A DNA stretch of 30,856 nucleotides from a virus: the IMG/VR virus record IMGVR_UViG_3300025759_000431, positions 1 to 30,856 of that record; one strand, given 5' to 3'. Below the pieces are notes generated by a model. It did not search any database. It worked only from the letters and a program-made list of their open reading frames with translations, and was not told where the DNA came from. Positions 16,722 to 22,670 of this stretch are shown here, piece by piece. The translations under genes were made by a program, and so were the position numbers. Numbering within the stretch: the stretch's first letter is position 1; the number at the start of each line of letters is the position of its first letter.

Positions 16722-17018
16722 TTATTCTCCCCAATGAAAATAAACATGAATATCAATTCGATTTGGAATTGTTTGTTTATATTCTTTTTCGGTAAATTCT
16801 TCTTGCTCGTAATCTGTTTCTGCTAAGAGAAGATCTGTCATTTCGCAGTTTAAATAATTAGCCATTGTTTTAACTATTGCAGCAGATGGATTTGGAACCT
16901 TTCCATTTTCATATTTAGAAAGCAATGATTGATCTAAGCCAAGACTCCTAGCCATTTCTAATTGTTTTACTTTTTGGATTTGTCTGAAATACTTTAGTCT
17001 TCTGTGATTTAATCTCAT
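16722..17018 (-). CDS. XRE/Cro-CI family HTH regulator (98 aa)
   Basis: A good Shine-Dalgarno AAAGGAG precedes the ATG. Residues about 10-65 form a lambda-repressor-type HTH: KVKQLEMARSLGLDQSLLSKYENGKVPNP, with the Q-L-x-MA helix and the S-LLSKYENG recognition helix, then MANYLNCEMTDLL. The C-terminal 30 residues are acidic and do not resemble a LexA-type peptidase, so this is a Cro-like or anti-repressor-sized regulator. It lies just past a strong terminator of the upstream genes, so it may have its own promoter. It is one candidate reader of the operator-like repeats in the leftward region. Confidence 0.8.
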   Translation of the reverse strand: MRLNHRRLKYFRQIQKVKQLEMARSLGLDQSLLSKYENGKVPNPSAAIVKTMANYLNCEMTDLLLAETDYEQEEFTEKEYKQTIPNRIDIHVYFHWGE

Positions 17019-17035
17019 GATGAACTCCTTTGGGT

Positions 17036-17081
17036 AAAAAAAAGCCCCACTTAAACAGTGCGAAACCTAATTAAGCGGGGC
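17036..17081 (-). terminator. Rho-independent terminator after the SSB-like gene
   Basis: On the minus strand an 11-bp stem (one G-T pair) with GCCCC at its base and a 16-base loop is followed at once by eight T. It ends leftward transcription after the SSB-like gene and before the XRE gene. Confidence 0.88.
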
Positions 17082-17126
17082 AGTTGTGAGGGAGGGCAGG
17101 ACGCTCCTCGGAGAACTAAGCCTAGC

Positions 17127-17510
17127 TTAGAACGGAATGCTATCTTCTTGCAATGGGGAAGATGCAGATTGTTGACCTTGTTGTTTGTCGCTTATCTGAA
17201 AAGACATATAAGGTTTACCATCTTTCATGCGTCTCCACCCAGCAATTCGCATTGTGCTGTGAGTTGCTCCATTTGCTCCAACTGGGCCAGAGTAATCGGG
17301 TGCTGCATCATTGCCTTTTTTATCGTTGTCAAACATTACGGCCATCTTCTGATAGACCTCAACAATACCACGACCGTCTTTGGTCTGGTCTTTGACAAGA
17401 ACTACTTTTGAATCTACGCCCTCGACGTTGACCTTACCTTGCAAGATCATTTGCTGTGTTGGGAATGGTGTAAAGGCTGCGCCTCTGTTTGTATCGTCAT
17501 ATTCTGCCAT
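17127..17510 (-). CDS. Single-stranded DNA-binding-like protein with IPF tip (127 aa)
   Basis: The C-terminus ends EDSIPF, the acidic-aromatic tip by which SSB proteins call in partner enzymes, preceded by a Gln/Ser-rich linker. The body is beta-rich as for an OB fold (MILQGKVNVEG, VVLVKDQ, MRIAGWRRMKDGKPYMSFQISD). The block APDYSG followed by W-R-R-x-K-D-G-K-x-Y reminds me of DUF736 proteins, so it may be a divergent relative rather than a standard SSB. It lies next to the annealing protein and exonuclease, fitting a recombination role. Last gene before the terminator. Confidence 0.65.
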   Translation of the reverse strand: MAEYDDTNRGAAFTPFPTQQMILQGKVNVEGVDSKVVLVKDQTKDGRGIVEVYQKMAVMFDNDKKGNDAAPDYSGPVGANGATHSTMRIAGWRRMKDGKPYMSFQISDKQQGQQSASSPLQEDSIPF

Positions 17511-17534
17511 GCTTCTGGCTCCTGTGTTGTGTGA

Positions 17535-17984
17535 CTACCAGCCACTGCTCTTGTTACCACTGTCTTGATCGTACTTGTTGCCATCCATCTTACCTAAGAA
17601 GATGTCAGCATCACAGCCAATGTGCGACAGTGCTTTGGTTAGGCCATCAGTGATAGCCATCTTCGGTGCATCCTCAGCCATACGACCTTTAGTTGCATCA
17701 AAGAACTTACGGCACCCTGTGAAGGGGCCAAATGAATTTGCTGGGGTGCCATGCCAAACAGTAACATGCGCTAACACAGCGCTGTCTCCGTTGCTCACAG
17801 GCACAATCTCTGTTGTGTTGTGCCAACCCCAGCCTTCACCGACTGGCCCGAACTGCTCAGTCATCTTTTTGACTTGGTATTGTGGATCAATGGCGGTGAA
17901 TGATCGGCTGCCGAAGCTGACCTTCTTCAGATATTTGGGGTCTGAAGAGGCCAGCTTGTCCCAGATGTCTAGGTTATTAGTCAT
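17535..17984 (-). CDS. Single-strand annealing protein, Rad52/ERF-like (149 aa)
   Basis: Features I associate with phage annealing proteins: DPQYQVKKMTEQFGPVGEGWGW in the first third (about 33-54), and near the C-terminus ITDGLTKALSHIGCDADIFLGKMDGNKY (about 111-138), the helix and acidic turn common to ERF/Rad52-superfamily recombinases. Such proteins coat ssDNA and anneal complementary strands. The upstream gene is a lambda-type exonuclease and overlaps it by 8 bases: the usual two-part recombination system (exonuclease plus annealase). Start ATG follows a good GGAGAA sequence. Confidence 0.7.
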   Translation of the reverse strand: MTNNLDIWDKLASSDPKYLKKVSFGSRSFTAIDPQYQVKKMTEQFGPVGEGWGWHNTTEIVPVSNGDSAVLAHVTVWHGTPANSFGPFTGCRKFFDATKGRMAEDAPKMAITDGLTKALSHIGCDADIFLGKMDGNKYDQDSGNKSSGW

Positions 17985-18753
17985 TGTTGGTTCTCCTTGT
18001 TATGCGGAGTGATCCCCGCTTGTCTCGTTTGATTGTAAGGTAGTCGCAGTAAACTTCTCGTTCGTTGCTACCGACCATGTTTTTGAGATCTTTCTTTGCG
18101 TTCTCAAACACGCGGTTTTGTTCGTACCCACCGATGTAGGTAATTGCTGCGTCGATAAACTGGTTGTCTGTGCTGGCGTCCCGCTTGACCATGTTGTCCA
18201 CCTCAACCTTGTCAATGGAGATGTCTGGCGCTTGAATACCAATCGGCTCTTCGTCGCGTACAACGTAACCCCAGAAATCTGACACCACCGCCCACATAGA
18301 ATTGAAATACTTGTGGTTGTACGAGACATGTGCTGACTCCCATTTGTTATTACCAAAGATTACTGAGAAGTAAGCACCGTCTGCTTTAGCAAGATGACAG
18401 TATAGTTGTATCTGCGGCATGTAATATTCGATGACATCATCCATAGATTTATATGGATTAGTGTGCTTGGCCTCGACTATGAAGTCGCCCCACTTTGCAT
18501 CAATCATACCTTTGGCTGGCACAGTGCCAATCTTTTGTTTGTATTCATGCTGATGATTGGACAGTACGCAATCATGTTCAAGTTCAAACCATTCTAGGTT
18601 GAAGTCTTCAGTCCAGATGCCGAGTTGTACTGCAATATTGCGAAACAAGTCTTCTGGTTCTATGCGACCAGTCTTGATTTGCCATAGCTCAAGCCAGTCG
18701 CCATTCATAATTTTTACGCAGTCGCTGCCGCCTATGAAACCTTTACGTTCCAT
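17977..18753 (-). CDS. Lambda-exonuclease/YqaJ-family recombination nuclease (258 aa)
   Basis: Order of motifs is that of the YqaJ/lambda-exo family: IGGSD near the N-terminus (7-11), GMIDA with Asp85, VEAKH with Glu94 and Lys96 (the PD-(D/E)XK core), and YYMPQIQLY (110-118) with a conserved Gln. These enzymes resect double-stranded ends 5' to 3' to give ssDNA for the annealing protein encoded next. Ribosome site AAAGGAGAA. The short gap upstream contains a CTGCA-N4-TGCAG box, so expression may be controlled here separately from the genes before it. Confidence 0.82.
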   Translation of the reverse strand: MERKGFIGGSDCVKIMNGDWLELWQIKTGRIEPEDLFRNIAVQLGIWTEDFNLEWFELEHDCVLSNHQHEYKQKIGTVPAKGMIDAKWGDFIVEAKHTNPYKSMDDVIEYYMPQIQLYCHLAKADGAYFSVIFGNNKWESAHVSYNHKYFNSMWAVVSDFWGYVVRDEEPIGIQAPDISIDKVEVDNMVKRDASTDNQFIDAAITYIGGYEQNRVFENAKKDLKNMVGSNEREVYCDYLTIKRDKRGSLRITRRTNND

Positions 18754-18785
18754 TGAGTTCTCCTTTTATTATATGGGTTAGATTA

Positions 18786-18799
18786 CTGCATACTTGCAG
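18786..18799. promoter_or_regulatory. Palindromic box CTGCATACTTGCAG (operator-like, copy 1)
   Basis: A perfect 5+5 inverted repeat with 4-base centre, filling the 47-base gap upstream of the exonuclease gene. Two other copies of CTGCA-N4-TGCAG lie in other leftward gaps. A TATAAT (minus strand, 18768-18773) is downstream but so close to the ribosome site that a start there would cut into it, so I do not trust it as a -10 box. Confidence 0.55.
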
Positions 18800-18800
18800 C

Positions 18801-19058
18801 TTACTCAAGGTATTTTTTGAAGTCAGCGTGAGTAAGATCAGTTAGCTCAAGCAGCTTTTCTTTCTGCTTACCTTTGAGATAGCTCTCACCAACAGGCTCA
18901 CCGTTCTTGATGCGTTTAGCCATAATCTCATACTCATCGAGCACATAACTATACTTCTTGTATTCTCTAGCGTAGTGCGGTGAGCTTGTGGCTTTGTTGA
19001 TGTGTGCATCCCAGACGCTGCTGGCTACTGCATTACCTAGTGATTGTGGCTTTTTCAT
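18801..19058 (-). CDS. Small hypothetical protein (85 aa)
   Basis: Start set at the ATG of MKKPQSLGNAVASS, which follows TGGAGC; an upstream frame extension would overlap the previous gene much further. Mostly helical and charged, with Tyr-rich AREYKKYSYVLDEYEIM and a basic stretch after it. No recognised domain. It overlaps the end of the winged-helix gene by 26 bases and is followed by the operator-like box. Confidence 0.55.
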   Translation of the reverse strand: MKKPQSLGNAVASSVWDAHINKATSSPHYAREYKKYSYVLDEYEIMAKRIKNGEPVGESYLKGKQKEKLLELTDLTHADFKKYLE

Positions 19059-19338
19059 CGTAGCTCCAGATTGTAATTGACGTTCCCCACTTACCCATAG
19101 CTTTCTTACCTGAATCATGAATGATCCCTGCGTTCTTTAGCTCACTGATTCTGGGTTGGACTGAAATCTCTGGCCTATTAAGAAGCTGAGAGACTTGCTC
19201 ATTAGTAAGTTCACCATGCTCTTTGAATAGCTCAAGGACTTGGTAACGGATCGTTAGCTTGCCATCTTTATTAAAGTCAGCTGCTTGCTTACTGGATCTA
19301 TTCTGTTGGTATCCGATCTTGCTTTGGTTGTATGGCAT
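19033..19338 (-). CDS. Winged-helix DNA-binding protein (101 aa)
   Basis: Residues about 28-75 form a winged helix: IRYQVLELFKEHGELTNEQVSQLLNR, then EISVQPRISELKNAGIIHDSG, the layout helix-turn-helix followed by a wing, as in small MarR/LysR-like phage proteins. The N-terminus is polar and basic. It may bind DNA as a regulator or replication/recombination accessory factor. Start follows GGAGAACGC; it overlaps the resolvase-like gene by 41 bases. Confidence 0.7.
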   Translation of the reverse strand: MPYNQSKIGYQQNRSSKQAADFNKDGKLTIRYQVLELFKEHGELTNEQVSQLLNRPEISVQPRISELKNAGIIHDSGKKAMGKWGTSITIWSYDEKATITR

Positions 19339-19654
19339 TTGCGTTCTCCATAAGGGTTAAAAATTGTTCACCAGTCATTATGACTAATGTTTGCGGACTT
19401 CCCGTCCGTCTTTTATAGAAAGCAATGTCTCGCTTATCTAATACTGTGAATGGGCTAGGGAAGTTAGACTTGTCCCTATACTTTACTTCTCCCACCAGTT
19501 CTTGTCCGAAGAGTTCGAGCTTGATGTCGCCTGAATACTCTCCTCCCAAGCTGCCTGAGAGGGGTTGCCTTTTCGCTTTGATACCCGCTTTCGTGAGCCA
19601 ATCGACGAACCACTTTTCGTGGTAAGTTCCTTTGTTCTTGTTACGGTTTGCCAT
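19298..19654 (-). CDS. Hjc-like Holliday junction resolvase / PD-(D/E)XK nuclease (118 aa)
   Basis: The start has a perfect AGGAGG site. The pattern fits archaeal-type Hjc and related phage nucleases: KGTYHEKWFVDWL with Glu13, RQPLSGSLGG with Ser33, SGDIKLEL with Asp43, and LVGEVKYR with Glu56 and Lys58. These would form the metal site that cuts branched DNA. Together with the exonuclease, annealing protein and SSB-like protein it completes a recombination set that could resolve replication or packaging intermediates. The first 172 bases overlap another frame that encodes a zinc-ribbon protein. Confidence 0.75.
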   Translation of the reverse strand: MANRNKNKGTYHEKWFVDWLTKAGIKAKRQPLSGSLGGEYSGDIKLELFGQELVGEVKYRDKSNFPSPFTVLDKRDIAFYKRRTGSPQTLVIMTGEQFLTLMENANAIQPKQDRIPTE

Positions 19655-19803
19655 TTGTCCTCCTCATAGCAATGAAGGCAGACATACCAATGCTTCTCGT
19701 AAGTAGCTGCGCCATTGTTTTTAAGTATTGCAACGAACCAAGTGGTTGTTGTTTGGCATGCAATACAATCAATCGCGCTGCCTTTTTTTGACTTCGATGT
19801 CAT
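19483..19803 (-). CDS. Zinc-ribbon protein overlapping the resolvase gene (106 aa)
   Basis: Two CxxC pairs, Cys13-Cys16 (CIAC) and Cys42-Cys45 (CLHC), separated by a beta-rich segment with aromatic residues (TTTTWFVAIL, KHWYVCLHCY), form a plausible zinc ribbon. After about residue 55 the protein is Ser/Lys-rich and runs in a different frame over the resolvase gene. The ribbon part lies almost wholly before the resolvase start, so the tail may be a tolerated read-on. Ribosome site is weak. The ribbon is convincing; the length is not certain. Confidence 0.5.
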   Translation of the reverse strand: MTSKSKKGSAIDCIACQTTTTWFVAILKNNGAATYEKHWYVCLHCYEEDKWQTVTRTKELTTKSGSSIGSRKRVSKRKGNPSQAAWEESIQATSSSNSSDKNWWEK

Positions 19804-20026
19804 ACTCTAACGCATCCAACCAGCACATAAGCATGAACCCAGAAGGCAAACGCTTATGCGCTTCCCACTTATGGATGAGTGATACAGTACAGCCAATCTT
19901 ATGGGCTAATGCTTCTTGGCTTAAACTTAGCTCTAACCGAGCGTCGGTTAACATCTTGACCAGAAGCTCGTAGTCCTTCGGTATGCTGACGGGCTTGTTG
20001 TATCGAGTGAAGTTCTTCGATAGCAT
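19769..20026 (-). CDS. XRE-type HTH protein (85 aa)
   Basis: Residues about 20-65 contain KMLTDARLELSLSQEALAHKIGCTVSLIHKWEAHKRLPSGFML, a lambda-repressor-type HTH with SQEALAHKIG as the second helix and SLIHKWE as the recognition helix. The rest is a short helical C-terminus. It overlaps the preceding HTH gene by 128 bases; a start at 19954 (residue 25) would cut the overlap to 56 and keep most of the HTH. Ribosome sites are weak for both. It is a probable regulator of leftward or rightward genes. Confidence 0.65.
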   Translation of the reverse strand: MLSKNFTRYNKPVSIPKDYELLVKMLTDARLELSLSQEALAHKIGCTVSLIHKWEAHKRLPSGFMLMCWLDALEYDIEVKKRQRD

Positions 20027-20183
20027 TAATTACTTTCACTGCGGTATCATATCTTAGTTCTGTATCTCCATTAATTGAGCGATAGTAAGTTGATGTTGGT
20101 ACGCTTGCTCGTTTGAAAGAGGTGAGCAGCGAGATGTTTGTCTCGTCTGCTCTGTCTTGTAAGTATTTTAGATATGACTTCAT
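19899..20183 (-). CDS. Small HTH-like regulator directly behind an operator box (94 aa)
   Basis: Residues about 1-60: YLKYLQDRADETNISLLTSFKRASVPTSTYYRSINGDTELRYDTAVKVINAIEEL. This looks like an XRE-type HTH (helix, SFKRASVPTSTYYRSING, then a helix with DTAVKVINAIE) as in many phage Cro-like proteins. The C-terminal 30 residues are basic and low in structure and overlap the next gene. The ATG comes two bases after a CTGCA-N4-TGCAG palindrome, with no evident Shine-Dalgarno sequence, so the message may be leaderless. It is a good candidate for autoregulation. Confidence 0.65.
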   Translation of the reverse strand: MKSYLKYLQDRADETNISLLTSFKRASVPTSTYYRSINGDTELRYDTAVKVINAIEELHSIQQARQHTEGLRASGQDVNRRSVRAKFKPRSISP

Positions 20184-20184
20184 A

Positions 20185-20198
20185 CTGCACTAATGCAG
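20185..20198. promoter_or_regulatory. Palindromic box CTGCACTAATGCAG (operator-like, copy 2)
   Basis: Perfect 5+5 inverted repeat with 4-base centre. It occupies most of the 19-base gap between two genes and ends two bases before the ATG of the HTH gene, where a ribosome site would be expected. Confidence 0.55.
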
Positions 20199-20202
20199 CA
20201 AG

Positions 20203-20406
20203 TCAGTCATCGTTGTCAAGATCCTCTGGTTCTACCTCAATCTCACAGTCACCATTGCAGTTCCAACAAGTGTCTTTGTATTCTTCTTCATGGCCTACAT
20301 CGACATCGAAACCTTGCCTAATAAACCTAGTGTAAGTCAGAGTGCCATGACCATAGCACTCTGGGCATTCAATAAGGGATGTGGTCATCAACATCTGGTA
20401 TGTCAT
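20203..20406 (-). CDS. DnaJ-type zinc-ribbon protein (67 aa)
   Basis: Start at the ATG after GGGAGGAC. Two zinc-binding motifs: CPECYGHG (Cys14, Cys17) and CWNCNGDC (Cys47, Cys50), similar to the CxxCxGxG repeats of DnaJ. The C-terminus is acidic (VEPEDLDNDD). Such mini-ribbons are common in phage early regions; they may bind nucleic acid or a host protein. The DnaJ likeness is confined to the zinc sites and does not imply chaperone activity. Confidence 0.65.
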   Translation of the reverse strand: MTYQMLMTTSLIECPECYGHGTLTYTRFIRQGFDVDVGHEEEYKDTCWNCNGDCEIEVEPEDLDNDD

Positions 20407-20572
20407 GGTTGTCCTCCCAAGCTTTGGTTGCACGTTGCAGAAACTTCTCACGATTGAAACGTGGATTAGTTTTTTCTAGCTCATCAGCTATTGAGTGTAG
20501 GTGAGAGGGCCAACCTACCATTGGCCCAATCGTGTCTGCAATAAATTCATAGTGTTGTTTACTCATTCGCAT
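20369..20572 (-). CDS. Small phage protein with PRFNREKFLQRA motif (67 aa)
   Basis: Start chosen at the ATG in the TAATG overlap with the preceding stop (MRMSKQHYEFIAD). The sequence SKQHYEFIADTI, then IADELEKTNPRFNREKFLQRA, matches a small family seen often in phage and plasmid accessory regions, with the conserved NP-x-F-x-R-x-x-F-L element. Its function is unknown to me. The last 38 bases overlap the zinc-ribbon gene. Confidence 0.6.
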   Translation of the reverse strand: MRMSKQHYEFIADTIGPMVGWPSHLHSIADELEKTNPRFNREKFLQRATKAWEDNHDIPDVDDHIPY

Positions 20573-21405
20573 TATGCCATCTCCATCCATTGTTTTGATT
20601 TCATTGCGCTAGCAATCTGTAGCTCACGATTGTACTTAGCAATCTCAGGCTTGCGTAGATCCTGTGTGTGCGTAGCCCAGTAAGTAAGGCAGTTATACAA
20701 CGCCCACTTATTGGAGCCGAGGCTGCTGCGCTCATCACTCCAAATACTTAGCAAGTTTTCTAGTTGCTTTTCGTTGGTCTTGGTGACTGACTGCTGGCGT
20801 GTGAATGCTTTGCAGACAGTCTTCTTAAAAAAGTCTTCGATCTGTGGTTGCTCTAGTTTGGTGTGCATCCAGCTTTGCCAAACATCTTTGCGTGATTTGA
20901 AATGCTCAAGGCCATTGATTACCTTGGCTGCTGCACCTTCGACGTTGATCGATGCAGTGTGCTTGTATCTACTGCGCGCCACTGTGTCTGGTGTGGTGCA
21001 ACCATTGAGGCACCATAACCGTAAGCCATTGGCTTGCTGAGAGAAGGACCAAGACGCATCGTAGCTATTGAAAAAGCTAACTCGGAACTTAACGTAGTCA
21101 CCGACTGCTGGTTCAACAGTAAGATTATTAAATAGTATCTCACCTCTTAGCTTGCGACCGTCTTCAAGCACATCAACGCTGACTTCATAATCGTCTGATA
21201 GATCTGCTGACTTTACTCCGTCGAGTACTGAGTTGACTACATCATCGTGTGATACAATCTTGTAGCGTGATCCGTGTACGCCCAACACTTGATCGGTGTC
21301 GGTACGCACAACGGCTTGATGACCAGCAATAATATTGCCAAGCTGGTCATGGATTGGTTGTTGTTCAACTGGAAAGTTGAAGTCGTTCATTGAGAAATGT
21401 TTCAT
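20572..21405 (-). CDS. DUF932 family protein (277 aa)
   Basis: Start after AGAGGAGGT, an excellent ribosome site. Features of DUF932 phage/plasmid proteins: HQAVVRTDTDQVLGVHGSRYKIVSHDDVVNSV at about 28-60, LRGEILFNN, YVKFRVSFFNSYDASWSF, and a C-terminal helical part. These proteins are widespread next to recombination and replication genes of phages and plasmids; their biochemical role is not established. The strong site and position at the head of the operon suggest high early expression. Confidence 0.7.
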   Translation of the reverse strand: MKHFSMNDFNFPVEQQPIHDQLGNIIAGHQAVVRTDTDQVLGVHGSRYKIVSHDDVVNSVLDGVKSADLSDDYEVSVDVLEDGRKLRGEILFNNLTVEPAVGDYVKFRVSFFNSYDASWSFSQQANGLRLWCLNGCTTPDTVARSRYKHTASINVEGAAAKVINGLEHFKSRKDVWQSWMHTKLEQPQIEDFFKKTVCKAFTRQQSVTKTNEKQLENLLSIWSDERSSLGSNKWALYNCLTYWATHTQDLRKPEIAKYNRELQIASAMKSKQWMEMA

Positions 21406-21406
21406 G

Positions 21407-21595
21407 TTATACCTCCTCTAGTTTTGCATGTATTTGTGCAAAGCAATCTGCAATTTGTCTCATTCCGTGTGGTCGTTTGCAGTTATCAATTGCATTTGAG
21501 TTATCTTGAAAAAACTCATGGATTGCTTCGATGTCACCTTTGACAAACATTACAGACAAAGGCAGGTCTGCATAATCAATATAGTTAAGTCTCAT
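21407..21595 (-). CDS. Small hypothetical protein (62 aa)
   Basis: ATG preceded by CGGAGAAC. The product is a compact mixed-charge protein (MRLNYIDYADLPLSVMF, then DIEAIHEFFQDN, CKRPHGMRQIADCFAQIHAKLEEV). No domain recognised. Upstream of it lie a CTGCA-N4-TGCAG box and the second palindrome, so it is the first gene of a sub-operon with DUF932. Its 3' end carries the ribosome site of the DUF932 gene. Confidence 0.55.
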   Translation of the reverse strand: MRLNYIDYADLPLSVMFVKGDIEAIHEFFQDNSNAIDNCKRPHGMRQIADCFAQIHAKLEEV

Positions 21596-21618
21596 GTTAG
21601 TTCTCCGTTGGTTATGTC

Positions 21619-21632
21619 CTGCATTATTGCAG
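21619..21632. promoter_or_regulatory. Palindromic box CTGCATTATTGCAG (operator-like, copy 3)
   Basis: Perfect 5+5 inverted repeat, 13 of 14 bases equal to the reverse strand of the copy at 20185. It directly abuts the GTGAC palindrome to its right, the same arrangement as a degenerate copy (CTGGTGAAATGCAG, 22812-22825) beside the main palindrome. Confidence 0.55.
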
Positions 21633-21668
21633 TGACAATAGTTAAAGTCATTAGTTACGTTGCGTCAC
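21632..21668. promoter_or_regulatory. 37-bp imperfect palindrome, copy 2
   Basis: The right half (21652-21668; reverse strand GTGACGCAACGTAACTA) equals the right half of the main palindrome at 22847 in 15 of 17 positions. A weaker left half begins GTGAC at 21632, exactly 20 bases before, as in the main copy. The right half runs into the end of the upstream coding frame. Confidence 0.5.
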
Positions 21669-21804
21669 TTTCTAATTCATCCTCAGTAATATAAGACCAG
21701 TATTGATCCCAAGTTAGGATTTCATTTTCAGTTTCTACTTCCAAGGGGTAAGCGCCAAAGCGTTGCCAATGATCGCGCACAAATTCTAAAATTTGTTCTT
21801 TCAT
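21655..21804 (-). CDS. Small acidic protein (49 aa)
   Basis: Start at the ATG after AAAGGATT, giving MKEQILEFVRDHWQRFGAYP. An acidic, Trp/Tyr-rich product ending in TEDELESDAT. The phrase FVRDHWQRFGAYPLEVE is reminiscent of short phage proteins that bind or modify nothing known to me. Small acidic early proteins are often host-directed inhibitors, but that is speculation here. Its last codons overlap the second palindrome. Confidence 0.5.
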   Translation of the reverse strand: MKEQILEFVRDHWQRFGAYPLEVETENEILTWDQYWSYITEDELESDAT

Positions 21805-21806
21805 TT

Positions 21807-21971
21807 TTAATCCTTTTTCGGTTTTTGTTTTGGTTTCACTTGCGGCACCTCGTGCTTGTGAGTGACGCATTGTATTTCGCCATGAATTAGATCCGAGTTA
21901 ACCTCGACGTAACGGTCGCATTCTTCTGGCGAAGAGAATGCAACGAAAGCAATCCAAACTGTCTTGAGCAT
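21807..21971 (-). CDS. Small hypothetical protein (54 aa)
   Basis: ATG of MLKTVWIAFVAFSSPEECDRYVEV follows GGAGACAG. The product has an apolar beta strand (VWIAFVAF), an acidic segment, and a Lys/Pro-rich tail (VPQVKPKQKPKKD). The cysteine-containing, ferredoxin-like arrangement could be a small fold, but no family was recognised. It sits between the micro-ORF and the acidic protein gene. Confidence 0.5.
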   Translation of the reverse strand: MLKTVWIAFVAFSSPEECDRYVEVNSDLIHGEIQCVTHKHEVPQVKPKQKPKKD

Positions 21972-21979
21972 GCTGTCTC

Positions 21980-22060
21980 CTAAGTTAGCAATGATAAGCA
22001 TAGAAACAGTGCCGCGAAGAGCGACACTGCTGCGATGAGATCAAGTAGTAACGGGGGCAC
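21980..22060 (-). CDS. Candidate 26-residue membrane micropeptide (GTG start)
   Basis: A GTG start overlaps the upstream stop (TAGTG) and the stop lies beside the ribosome site of the next gene. The peptide is almost one membrane helix (LLLDLIAAVSLFAALFLCLSLL). Translational coupling would allow its expression. There is no independent proof that it is translated. Confidence 0.35.
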   Translation of the reverse strand: MPPLLLDLIAAVSLFAALFLCLSLLT

Positions 22061-22485
22061 TAGGCCACCCGCTTTCTAAGATCGTTGAAGTTACGCGCCT
22101 TGGGCGCTGCGGTTGGGCGTGTATTAGGAAGCCATGTTTCACCGCATGTGATGTGCTTGTAGACCTCAAGGTCAGCGTCATGACGTGTCTGCAACTCATC
22201 AAGTTCTGGGCAGAGACGATCAATCCAGCGTTGAGTGCGCTCAATATCACTGATGTTCTTAGCTTCGACTGCTGTGTCGTAGTCACCGAGTGCATCAGCA
22301 ATTTGCTTGCGCTTGAAGTTCAAGCTGTTGTGTGAGGTATAGCAAGCATCGCGTGCCAGTCCGACAAGGAACTTGTCGTTGACAGCGGTGCCACCTGTTT
22401 TGGCATCAGGGTTAGAGATGTCGTGGTTATGATAGTTGATAACCTCTAGTTTCAGTTTTGCGAGTTGTGATAATGTCTTAGTCAT
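22060..22485 (-). CDS. Hypothetical protein of the early operon (141 aa)
   Basis: ATG preceded by AGGAGAACTAG. A helical, charged protein: KLKLEVINYHNHDISN near the start, then long helices (FKRKQIADALGDYDTAVEAKNISDIERTQRWIDRLCPELDELQTRHDADLEVYKHI), and a basic tail. No domain recognised. It is the second gene of the leftward operon, after a membrane protein, and so is likely to be made early. Confidence 0.6.
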   Translation of the reverse strand: MTKTLSQLAKLKLEVINYHNHDISNPDAKTGGTAVNDKFLVGLARDACYTSHNSLNFKRKQIADALGDYDTAVEAKNISDIERTQRWIDRLCPELDELQTRHDADLEVYKHITCGETWLPNTRPTAAPKARNFNDLRKRVA

Positions 22486-22670
22486 TTGCTAGTTCTCCTA
22501 TGATGTGGTGCGAGGGACATCCCCGCAACACGGCCCAACATCCTCATGGCAAAACGCGACTCAAGGAGTCGTGCTTGCAGTTCGCATAGAATCCCCACAA
22601 GGCGCAGCCAGTTACCGATTGCCAGCATTGCCACAAGCACAATGACCAGAGCTAAGAAAGGATTCGTCAT
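22482..22670 (-). CDS. Small membrane protein, first gene of leftward operon (62 aa)
   Basis: An N-terminal membrane helix (about residues 4-30, PFLALVIVLVAMLAIGNWLRLVGIL) followed by a basic, Arg-rich cytoplasmic-type tail. Overlaps the next start by 4 bases. The ribosome site is weak (AAGG far upstream). As first leftward gene it would be made immediately on infection; superinfection exclusion or membrane targeting of host factors are possibilities, without direct support. A basic frame on the other strand here lacks a ribosome site. Confidence 0.5.
   Translation of the reverse strand: MTNPFLALVIVLVAMLAIGNWLRLVGILCELQARLLESRFAMRMLGRVAGMSLAPHHRRTSK

Noticed and set aside
18768-18773. TATAAT on the minus strand before the exonuclease gene
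   Set aside because: A start seven bases downstream would fall inside the ribosome site, and no -35 box is at the right distance. It may be chance.
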